DNA from: Conidiobolus coronatus NRRL 28638
Taxonomy: Eukaryota; Entomophthoromycota; Entomophthoromycetes; Entomophthorales; Conidiobolaceae
Assembly: GCA_001566745.1 (NCBI GenBank)
Contig: KQ964436.1
Span: 155,680 to 178,045, forward strand
Length of the DNA: 22,366 bases
Reading direction: 5' to 3'
This document shows, in pieces, positions 1 to 9,740 of this stretch. Both the position numbers and the translations under genes were made by a program. Every line of letters begins with the position of its first letter. Positions within the stretch are counted from its first letter, which is position 1. Under the pieces are notes generated by a model, which had not been told where the DNA came from, made no database searches, and worked only from the letters and a program-made list of their open reading frames with translations.

Positions 1-1006
1 AAATTTAACTAAAATTCAAATTAAATTCAAAAATTAATTACTATTCAATTACTCTAATAAAATAACTTATACAAAAAAAATTAAAAAGTAAATTAAATTT
101 CTTACGATTTTTCTTAATATAATATTACGGATTATTAAGATCATATGATAAGTGACTGATTTAATAAACACATCATTTAATACTAATCAATAGTATTTAG
201 TAATGAGTCATTGTTACAGGTTATAGTTAATTTTAGTTAACTAAGTATTCTATTTAATAAAATTATCGTCATTTTATTCAAAGAGTAAAGTATGAGAAAA
301 AAATAAAATAATATTTGAAATGATATCATATTAACATTTAAGTTTTTTCTAGATATTTGAATTTTCAAATAATTTCTTATTATCCATTAAATTAACTAAA
401 TTTGTAAAATTTTAATAATCAGTTAAATTTATTGGAAAAATTCGATAAAAATAAATTTTTAATTAATTATCCACAATTACTTACTTGCATTTGTAGGGGT
501 ATACATTTCGCAGAATTTTTTAATTTAAATTGATAGAATTGTTACTTTAAATTTTTTTTAATTTTATAATATTGCGTTTAAATTAGCGAAAAACCAAGAT
601 TAAAACCGAATGATTTACCTATAACTCCCTATCTCCTTTAAATTTTTTTTGCATACGTTTTAAACCCTTTTTAAATTTTTTTATGCAAATTTTATCTAAT
701 CTTTTTATTTATTAATTTTGGATAATTTTATTTTGTAATAAAATTCCCAACTTAAGTTTGTTTCCATTAAATACTAATTATTAGTAATATATTTAGGATT
801 GAGGCTGTACAGTAAAGTTAAATAGGTTATTTTGATGTTAAATAAAAAGTTTGATTTAGTATAGTTGTTTATTAGTAACTAATATATATGTGTAACTTCG
901 TAAATAAAGAAAAAGTAATCAAAATGTCGTTGAGGATTAAAGTGTGAAGTTAATTGAAACATTATGAAATTTGTTGATGGCGGCTTATTATGATATATTA
1001 TTAGAA
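1..1006. other. AT-rich flank without a recognisable gene
   Basis: I see no open frame with coding character on either strand and no splice-linked exon chain here. The sequence is dominated by A/T runs. The last part lies just past the stop codon of the minus-strand oxysterol-binding protein gene, so it should hold its 3' untranslated region and cleavage site, though no single signal stands out. Confidence 0.5.
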
Positions 1007-2621
1007 TTAAAACTTCAAATCTAAGTTATCTTTTAGAATCGGCTTATGAGGTTGTTCTTCTGATATTATAAAGTATTCAGGCTCATGAATTTCACCCTTC
1101 TCCTTTCGTAGTGCTGTTCTTTTTCTTTGAGCATCTTCAATAGCTTGCTTGGCTTTGGTAGCTTTACTGAACTCTCTGCTCTTAATATTAACAGTAACTT
1201 CATTCCAAATTCTATTGATTTGATTAGTATTAGTTAATCTTTAAATAACAACTTAATTACTTTCGAGATTCAAATTCCTCCATTTCTTCCATAGGTTTAA
1301 CAATTTTGGGTACAATATCATGTTCTTCAATATCAATAAGTAGTTTCTCCTCCTAAATTAATGTTAATTTTTTGATTTGAAAATTAAAGCATATCATCTT
1401 ACCTTAGTTGTGTGACCATGATTATAAAATACCTTTGAGCGCCAACTTCCCCAGAAGTTGACAAGTGTATGTTCATCTTTGACTTGGCTTAGTTTGAAGC
1501 TGGATGGTGGCATATCGGGTTCTGTTTTAGAAGACTCGTAAGTGGGCTCAAAATTGAATACTTTTCCTTCTATTAAATATCTAGATTTACCAATCCATCT
1601 CTGAATAAAAATATTAATAAATAATAAATATAGTAAATAGTTAAAAATACCTCAGGTTTAAATTCAATAAATGCTCTGAGCTTAGTTTGAGGACAGGATA
1701 TAACATAAGATTCTTGATAAGCCAAGTTAGGGCTACCAGTTAAAATTCCTTGGATTTGTCCTGAAGGATGAGAGATATGATACTCTTCACCATGATTTTG
1801 AAGAGTAATATAAATTCCTTTAGCAGTGCTTCCGGGCTCAACCTTGAATGCTATTTAAAATATAAATATCAATCAAAATAAAATTAAATGTAAACTTACA
1901 TGTTCCACTGAATTTTGCTTTAACTTGATCCATTCCACAAGCAACAACTCCAGTTTCTTTACATTCGTACCAGAAGGCAGAAATAGGAGGGTGGTGAGAG
2001 GTTTGCTCGCTTACCATAGTAACTTTAACAGTTTTTTCGTCAGTTGCATTAGGTAGAGGAACATTCCAGTGGCATAAGAATTTTTCTCCAAGTACTGAGT
2101 TATAAGGTTTTTTAATATTTTCTTTCTATATAGTTAAGTAATTAGTATAAAATTTAAATAAATCAATTCAAATATTATTTACAGCAAACTTTAACTCTTT
2201 AGAGAAGCAGTAACGAACAACACCAATCATACGCTCTAAAGGGTCCTCGGGTTGACTTAAGCTAAAAGAATAAATTAATAATTTTCAACTTTACACAAAA
2301 TAAAAAGAATTACCAAGCAAAGTAATCGGGACGATCTAACCATGTATAATGTTCCAAATTAGGGATGGGGTCAAGCATTTGAGCAGGTAAAGAAATTCTC
2401 CTATACAAATTATTATATTAGTAAGTCAATCCACTAACTGGGAGTAGAATAATTTTCACTTACAAGTTAGCAATGTCACTAACACCGATTAACTTCTTTA
2501 ATAGGGTCATAATAAACCCTAACCTTCCCTTGTCGCTATTGTCATTTTCATCGAAGCCTAAGTTTTCAGTTTTGATAAATTCGGAATTTTCACTTGGATT
2601 AGGAGATTTTTGTGCCATCAT
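1007..2621 (-). CDS. Oxysterol-binding protein (Osh4/Kes1-like ORP)
   Basis: This is a sterol/phosphoinositide exchange protein of the OSBP-related family, expected at membrane contact sites or the Golgi. Exons on minus are 2464-2621, 2314-2400, 2183-2261, 1900-2125, 1651-1850, 1403-1600, 1261-1352 and 1007-1211, giving 414 aa. Introns are 49-63 nt. The family signature EQTSHHPPISAF starts at residue 148; its HH pair binds the PI4P head group in known members. KKPYNSVLGE at 113-122 matches the conserved KPFNPxLGE segment, and the C-terminal ESRKIWNEVT continues as the usual ORP ending. No PH domain or ankyrin repeat precedes the lipid-binding domain, so it is a short ORP, near the usual Kes1 length. 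The start is the first of two adjacent ATGs. The last intron has two possible acceptors 27 nt apart; the downstream one restores the family sequence. Confidence 0.93.
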
Positions 2622-5347
2622 TTTTGTTTCAAACAGAAGTAAAAAAGGATTATATATTAAAGAGAGGGAGAGAAGAGATTAAATTATATAATACAATTAA
2701 TAAAAATTAAAAGGAAAGTAATTAAGATTAGTTAATTCAAGAAAAAAAAAAGGAAAAAGAATTATTGATATTTTTTAAGTATGAATCTAATTAAAAGGAA
2801 TGGAATTAATTTTTGATTACCAAGAGGAAATAGTGCAATTTATTTTAAGCGATAATTATTAAATTAACTCAAATTTAGAAAATTCAGATTTTTATGCAAA
2901 TTAATAAGTAATTAATGTGAATAAACTTGTGTTAGCGATTATCGAATCAAATTTAATTAAATTTACTCGTTCACTTTATCAAAGTTCCCTCTAGTTTCCT
3001 TATTTAGTTCGCTAAGGAATTGAAGGGCGCGCTTTATAGTTTAAGGTGTCAAATGGGTTTTAATTAGTCTTTATTTAAAACTCTGCTAGCTTACAACTTT
3101 TGCCTTAATATTCAGCTATTTAGTATGGTTTAACTCATTTCATAATATGCATAGTATTTTAGTGTTATTATTATTGTATACTATATTTAGTTTAGCTCAT
3201 ACTTTTCTCATTCACGCTATCCTTCTGTTAATCTGTTAATTATTACATTTAAAAAGCATTATATATAGAATTAGCTTAATTAAATCATATCAATAAAAAT
3301 ATGCTCAATCTATTTATAATTAACATTATCAGCTCACCTCCGATAAAAATAGTATCAATCATTGTATTTACTCGATTGATATTTAGTTAAATTCTACTTG
3401 GTCCTGTATAATTATAATTAAACTTGAATTTAAGGCCGCGCACTAATGTTCATAAGATATAGCTTAAGGAGGAGGTGATTCAAATTAATTGTGATCTGGT
3501 TAATGTGTGTCAATTTTAATTAGCTCTATTCTATATTTTAGTATCAGATTTTTAATATTGGATTTTTCAAAAAAATTTGGCTAAAGAATAATATTAAATA
3601 GTGCTAAAGTTTAACATAATAGAGATAAATTAATATAGACTATTTTTAACAAGAAATTTATTGATAAGCCTTTAAATTGCCGCTTGTTAGAGTAATAAAT
3701 ATATATTAAATACTACCTATAAATATACTATTTATTACTATAAACCGCTAATATAGTTGATTATGTTAAATTTATTTAATATTTTCCAACCAATTTAGCA
3801 CAATAATAATTACTATTTGTATTATGTTTAATTTATTGCATTATATAATTATTAGGTATATTGATTAACTGGCTTTAAATTCAACTTTATGCGTTTAATC
3901 ACAAGCAGTCTTGATTGTGTTTAGCATGAAAATAGCTTCTCTACTAAAGAATTTGGATCCGTTTCAGTCTTATAAACAATAAGTATATCTCACATAATAG
4001 TAACGTGATCAAAGTAGAGTTTATTAGCCAATTAGATACAATATTATGTAATATCAAAAGTTTTTGACTAAATTTGATTAATACGTCATAAAATGTATAA
4101 AAATTAATTAAAATAACGGATATTGAGAAAAAAGTCACTTGTAATCAAATACTTATAACATATACTAATAAACTGCTATTAAACTTGTAGTTCATAGTTA
4201 TGTAATTGAACTTGTCAAAGATCCGGTTCTTATATGTATACTAGCTTGTTAATCTGATAATAGTAATTATTTAATAACTTTATAACACAAGTTAATTATA
4301 TTCAATTATAAAAATATGGTAATATCCTTCATTGAATTGCATATATATCATGCTAAAATCCAATTGGTTTTATCAATAAAATGGCTTAATTGTGACAAAA
4401 CCATGCTTTGGATATATATTAAATAATACAAATAATAATAAATATCAATTTCTGAAATTTGATTATAGCAGGGCATAGTCTTAGTATATTACTATCAATT
4501 TTTAGTTTGACTTTATAATATAGTTATAAAAACTCTAATTTAAATTAAAATAGTTTAACCTAGCCTAAAGGGTTTATTATTTGCGCATATACAGCCAACT
4601 TTGGTTCAATGTTCCGTTTCAAAAACAGCCGTTTTGCTGCAAACTCGCTCTAATAACCTGGAAAAATAAATTTTATGCAAAAAAAGATTCCATATAATAA
4701 GCCAGAGCTAACTGTAATTATTTTTAATCTTTAGTAAAACATTGTAAAGATTTGCATTTAGCTGTTATTAACTTTATACAAATTAAGCAATATTTTTATC
4801 TTATGGGCTTAAGTTTTATAATGTTTAAAATTGTTTGAACTGTTATGAAACCATTATTTTAATTGTAGTGAACAGTTTATATGTCATATATTTTAAACTG
4901 ATAGTAGTTATTTTCATATTACTAGTTGCAAAGCAAAGAAATAATTATACATAAGCTGAGATTTTTGACAAAACCCAATTTAAATATATTTCAAAAAATA
5001 ATGGATAGTAATTAAATGAGGATTTTTGCAAATTTATTATTTTTTAAATTTATTTATAATTTGCATAATTCAATGAATTATTCCATTTAGAATGCAGTAT
5101 AAAAGCATAAACATAAAAATTTTACTTTATCTTTCCGCTTATTTACTTCACTTTTTACTATGTGCTTATTGTTATATTTAATTTACAAAAAGTATTTAGA
5201 TTGAATTGAATATTCTAAATAGAATAAATAATTAATCTTGATACATATAATGCCAGGGTTAATAATTTAAAGAAAAGTTGGTTTAAGATCTTATTTTAAT
5301 TTTGATACTTTATATTCTATAATATAGCGCATATTGATAGTTATACT
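2622..5347. other. 2.7 kb gene-free AT-rich spacer
   Basis: This stretch lies between the 5' end of the oxysterol-binding protein gene and the 3' end of the ARMC7 gene. It should contain the promoter of the former (purine-rich tract at about 2655-2680) and the 3' end of the latter. Otherwise I find no exon chain, no tRNA-like fold and no repeat array. A 64-residue hydrophobic frame on minus at 3944-4138 has no conserved neighbours and is probably chance. One copy of the 12-mer TTAAGCGATAAT lies at 2845-2856. Confidence 0.5.
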
Positions 5348-6093
5348 CTAATCTATCCAATACTTGTTCAAAAATAAATTCGATAAGTTCTTCAAACTTG
5401 GATTCTTTGAAATCTCTAAATTTATCAAATAATTTTTTAATTCGCTAGTACAAATTACTATAAAATTTAGTTTTAGTAAACATGAGCAAGTAAAAATGTT
5501 AGTATTTTTGATTAGATTACAGTTACCAGAATCTTCGTTAGTTAAAAATATTAAGGTTAATAAGCTATTTTGAATAATTTCAAAGTTTTTTGAATTTAAC
5601 AAGTTTAAGATTAGCTGAATACCTCCCTCTTCAATAATAATTTCTTGGTTAATAGAATCTAATTAAAGTTATTATTGTATGATATATAAATAGTGATTTA
5701 TAAATATATACCTGCACTTAAATTGCATAGTCCAGCAATACTCAATTCTATTAATTGCTCATCATCCTCTTCAGTTAAGCAATCTAGAGCCATTAATAAT
5801 TGTATTGCTAAAAATAAATATGCTTTACCTAAGAATAATTCTATAATATTTAATTGTCTAAACCAATTATAATTAACTGGATCATATGCAAAATTTCCTA
5901 AGTGACAGATTATTTTATACTTTATATCTATGCGCTATTTATTATATTTGTCAAGCTATATATAGTATGCAGGAATACCTTTATCTTCAGTTGATTGATA
6001 TTCATCTATTAAGATTTGAAAGTACTCTAATCTATTGGGAGCATTTGGTCTACTTTGATTCCTTTTTTTAATTTGATTTAAACTTGAATACAT
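5348..6093 (-). CDS. ARMC7: Armadillo repeat-containing protein 7 (ARMC7) homologue
   Basis: This is a small armadillo-repeat protein; the animal family member is about 198 aa and its biochemical role is poorly known. Exons on minus are 5979-6093, 5829-5927, 5712-5783, 5459-5658 and 5348-5413, giving 183 aa. The joined protein follows the animal protein closely: NRLEYFQILIDEYQ, then HLGNFAYDPVNYNWFRQL, ELFLDCLTEEDDEQLIEL, SIAGLCNLS, EEGGIQLILNLL and SLKNLSNLFL at the end. The exon 2-3 junction is chosen because a 45-nt intron (5784-5828) rebuilds the conserved ELFLDCLTEE. The last intron (5414-5458) is less certain: it is 45 nt, stop-free and in frame, and retention would give 198 aa. The start ATG at 6093 is the first that leads into the conserved region. 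The match is from memory of the family, without an alignment. Confidence 0.8.
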
Positions 6094-6359
6094 TCTTGCT
6101 GGATACTAAATCTGACTGCTTTATTGATTTTAATTAATTTTTAGCTAATTAATTATTATGGGATTGTAGTTAATATACTATTTGCATGATTGTATATATT
6201 CAATTGTTAAACCCAAATGCCACGCCTGCCAATTAATTAATCCGTAGCGAAAGCACATATGAAACTATTAGCTTTGTAAATCTCCTTACTAATTATAGTT
6301 TACCTTCTAGAATATTATGTTTTAAAAAATAGGTCTAATTTTGAATGATTACAACATAA

Positions 6360-7420
6360 ACTAATGGAAGAATTTGAATTAATAATGTCATTTACGCATT
6401 TTACTCCAATAGAATATTATCATATTCTGTTTAATAATATCGTGATTATTGAGATGTTTAGTAATGTTGCCAAAAATATATTAAAAGCCGAAAATTTAAG
6501 ACCTAATGGCTATTCTGCGTTGGCTATATTATGATAAGATTTGTGTATATGATATAATGCAGATAGCTAAAAATAATTTTAGATTGGAATGTTTAACTGA
6601 GCAATATTTGTTAAAAATTAACACACTCGGTAATATTTGCAAATAGTTTACAATGAAGTACGAAGTCAAAGGTGGGTTTAATGTTTAATAGCCATGTACA
6701 ATAATAAAATATATTTGAGTATTAACCAATATTGGACTATATTATAATAAACAATCTTACACAATTTTTATGTCATTAAGGGCAAATTCTAGTTGTTTAT
6801 TATTATGTTTTGCTGCCAAGTTTGATTTGGTAAATGTTCAAATTTGTGAGTATTTTACTAAATTGAGCACTTCAAATATTATAGTTAGATCCGCTAATTT
6901 CAAATGAATATTGAATTTGCCAATGAGAGAAAACATTCACTTTCCCCAACATATTTTTGAATAAGCAATTTAATAATATTGCATTAATATATAATGTATA
7001 TATCACTTGATACTGATTAATTCTGGTGTTATATCGAATCATATTATTGAAGGTTTATTGATCATACATATTGCTTAGATTATTATGGAATTATGTGATT
7101 GAGAGGCATGAAAGGGATCGATATTAAAGAATAATGGAGTGTGACATGACATCACACACTCATAATTATAAATCATCCATCTTTTTAATTGATGGATTAA
7201 GAAGAATAAGATATTTTTTGTACGCTTGGTGGAAGATGACTGGGAAAATTGGCAATTATTTTATCAGAGATAATAAACAGGATTTCTGTATGCTATTTTT
7301 ACACCAATTGAAAAAGTTTTAATTGGGATAATTCGAATTGGTTGAAGCCGATGATGAATTAAGGGATGCAAATTTAGCACCCAATTAGCCAATTAAATTG
7401 ATTTACATTTAGCGCATTCG
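6360..7420 (+). pseudogene. Relic of a fungal-specific transcription factor (MHR-type) gene
   Basis: Scattered plus-strand fragments in shifting frames resemble successive parts of the middle homology region of Zn2Cys6 transcription factors. They are SCLLLCFAAKF followed by ICEYFTKLS (about 6774-6870), IIEGLLIIHIA (7043-7075), GMKGIDIKE near 7107-7133, and GLRRIRYFLYAWWKM (about 7191-7240), where family members typically read RRIWWxLYxxDR. In-frame stops and frame changes separate them, and no DNA-binding Cys6 cluster is visible upstream. I infer a decayed host gene copy. The order of fragments is what supports the call; each alone is weak. Chance similarity in AT-rich DNA is the main alternative. 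Confidence 0.42.
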
Positions 7421-7478
7421 TATTTTTATTCCATTAAACTCTAATTAAGAGTTTGAAATTGATCATTTTTAGCGAGTA

Positions 7479-7488
7479 TATAAAGGCT
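7479..7488 (+). promoter_or_regulatory. TATA box of the small gene at 7535
   Basis: TATATAAAGG lies 47-56 nt upstream of the ATG at 7535. It is followed by a pyrimidine-rich stretch (ACTCTTCCTTTGTC) suited to a start site, so the leader would be very short. It is the clearest TATA element in the window. Confidence 0.4.
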
Positions 7489-7534
7489 TACCACTCTTCC
7501 TTTGTCAAAATATTCAACTTTTTTTAAAAATATC

Positions 7535-7914
7535 ATGTCACCCTCTACAATAAACCAACAGCAATCCTATTTGGATTCGACACAATATCTACTACAATAT
7601 CCAACACCTTTTATAGAAAGCAAACTAGCAATAGCTCATTGAGGAGGATAGATTCTGTTCAAGATTTCAGTTCACATCCTAAAAAGAAGAGCTCGCTCAC
7701 TTTAGAACCTTTATTGCGTGTTAACCAGTATAGATCCTTTCCCTCTCTAAAAACCCTTCATTCATCACCTGCATCCCCTAAGCTTAACTTAGATACGCCG
7801 TCTATTAGTAACGCATCCTCCTTCATATTAAACTATGACGATAGTGAACAGTATACGCTGCAACTAGAGGATATTGATGACCAGTTTATCATCCAGCCAC
7901 TTATATCTGTGTAA
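7535..7914 (+). CDS. Small Ser-rich protein of unknown function, frame apparently broken
   Basis: I do not recognise this gene. An ATG at 7535, just after a TATA box, opens a 35-codon frame (MSPSTINQQQSYLDSTQYL...) that ends at 7640-7642. A second frame, open over the same segment and continuing to the stop at 7912-7914, carries about 100 residues with clear coding character: low A/T bias for the region, a basic Ser-rich half (SSLRRIDS, HPKKKSS, SSPASPKLNL) and an acidic end (NYDDSEQYTLQLEDIDDQF). The second frame has no ATG. No GT donor lies between the first ATG and the join, so an intron cannot connect them. A one-base slip, perhaps near the TTTT run at 7609-7612, would. A sequencing indel, a young pseudogene or a programmed shift are all possible. 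Confidence 0.45.
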
Positions 7915-8400
7915 TACTCTTCTTTCTCTATCATCTGTAAAATTATTAAAATAAGCCTTCATCCAAGAATTTTGTACCATATCGCTAATATTTGTCATCA
8001 ATATTTATTATTATTGTCTTAAAATAACCTGTCCATCCTCCTAATAAATCTCCTTTTTAATAAAATAAAATAAAAACCTCAATTAAAATAATTAAACCGG
8101 AGAAGATCTAAACAATACAATTATCTTAAAACCAAAAATTTAACAAAATTGGGCAACTAAAATACACTTAATCAAACTTGCCCAATAAAATATTAGCTAA
8201 ATCAGTTTAACATTAATTTCCTTCAACGTTTATTATTTATTTAACAAGTTAGTTTGTATTTGTATATAATTGCTCATCATTTGCCTTTATTGTAATAGTT
8301 CAAGTTTTAAGTTTCAAGAAATTAGAAAGTCCCATAATAATAAATAAGTAATTCTGCGTTTAAATAAATGTTAGTTAGGTCTTTTACTAATTTAGTTAAT
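7915..8400. other. Intergenic spacer before the AAGAB gene
   Basis: This AT-rich spacer has no exon-like frame. It should hold the 3' end of the small gene and the promoter of the AAGAB gene. An ATG at 8368 is in frame with the AAGAB start at 8401 and would add 11 residues. Confidence 0.45.
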
Positions 8401-9550
8401 ATGTCACAAATTAAAAAGAATAAGTGCTTAGTATTAAGCGATAATCATTCCTTAAGCTTTAAATTAATACAGAGTAAATCCCAGCTAATTTTATCCAAAG
8501 CTTTTATTTATTGATGTGTTTAGAATTACAAATTTTATCAAAAACACAAGAACCAATACAAGATAGTTTATTAGAGAATGAGAATAGCACATTTATTACA
8601 AAGCTAAATTTAAATAACAAATATTACTCTTTCAACTTGGACGTTTGGTCTGACACTATTACAGAAGATGTAAATCAAGAGTTATTGAATAACTATCAAG
8701 AATTATTTGAGTTTATTGATGGTTTGATATTTGTATTCGATAAAAATAGTGTAAATAAATGTTATTATAGCATAAAATTTATTTTTATTAATTATTAAAT
8801 AGATTGAATCATTCAATAAAATTAAAGCTTGGATCCCTTTAATTCAAGCTAAAAAGCCTAGTATTTTAATTGGATGCAGTTTAAACTTAACTAGCTCCAA
8901 TGAACAAGTGAATACTGATGAGTTTTTTGATTGGTTTATTGAAAATGAGTTTGAATACTTTGATATAGAATCAATGGAAGATGAAGGTACTGATATAATT
9001 ATTATGTGTGATCAAATATATTAATAATAATTAACAGAGTCTTTTAATGAACTGTATACAAGCCTCCAATCTCACACTTGGGATGGTATAGAAATGGTCA
9101 ACAAAGCTAAATCCACGCCAAGTACTCAATTGAATGATCCACGCAGAATATTATTGTTAACGCTAATTTAGATACTTTAGGCAGAGATCTTTTGGATGAT
9201 TATGATCAAGGTAGCTATATTGAATTTTTATACTTTTTTAAACTAAGAATATTTGTTAGAGTTACCTTCTAAAGAAGAAATAGAGAATTTACGTCAAACT
9301 TTATTTAGCAAACCTGCTAACTCTGACCCTAATGAGGAAGATATAATGGGCTTTGATATGGGCCAAGCAGTTGATAAAATTCAAAATTTAAGAGGTAAAT
9401 TACTTAGTTAATAATTGCTATTATATTAAATTATATCTTTTAGAGCAAGCTAAGAATATGTCAATGGATCAAAGAAGGCATTTGGCAGCAACTTTAGCTC
9501 TTTCTATAGGATTAGAAATGGACCAAGTGTCAGATTTTGAAGATTTATAA
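8401..9550 (+). CDS. AAGAB: Alpha/gamma-adaptin-binding protein p34 (AAGAB/Irc6 family)
   Basis: The family is a cytosolic chaperone that binds AP-1 and AP-2 subunits and helps adaptor complexes assemble for clathrin-coated vesicles. Exons are 8401-8473, 8524-8750, 8803-8986, 9038-9121, 9172-9210, 9260-9394 and 9444-9550, giving 282 aa (human about 315). Introns are 49-52 nt. The N-terminal Rab-like part shows CLVLSDNHS, LNLNNKYYSFNLDVW (residues 52-66, matching the human NKYYSADINL segment), FVFDKNSIESFNKIKAWIPL, and a TWDGIEMV segment. The C-terminal helices read KEEIENLRQTLFSK and MDQRRHLAATLALSIGLEMD, the usual family ending. Exon 4-5 splicing is ambiguous: a 50-nt intron ending CTAATTTAG is chosen, but a 25-nt GT-AG pair and a 50-nt GTCAAC donor also keep the frame. 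Confidence 0.85.
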
Positions 9551-9740
9551 CTTGTCTATTATAACTGGACTCTTTTATAGTATACAAATATCATAATTTA
9601 TCAGTTTTTTTTTTCAAATCCAAAGTTACTATCTCACGTTTGAGAATCAACCAATGATACAATTAAATCAATAAATAGTAATCATCTAAAAATTTTATAT
9701 TAAGTATTTTTATAAAAATAATGCGTTTATTTTTGCTGAT

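Noticed and set aside
2473-2682. Plus-strand 69-codon frame
   Set aside because: It is antisense to exon 1 and the leader of the oxysterol-binding protein gene, whose minus-strand exons are clearly conserved.
3944-4138. Minus-strand 64-codon hydrophobic frame
   Set aside because: Its hydrophobic make-up is expected from AT-rich DNA, no conserved motif is seen, and no exons could be joined to it. A decayed membrane-protein fragment cannot be excluded.
5808-5828. A 21-nt ultra-short intron in ARMC7
   Set aside because: The GT-AG pair exists, but extending to the AG at 5784 gives a normal 45-nt intron and restores the conserved ELFLDCLTEE segment.
9122-9146. A 25-nt intron in AAGAB
   Set aside because: It keeps the frame, but a 50-nt intron from the same donor has a better acceptor and normal length for this genome.
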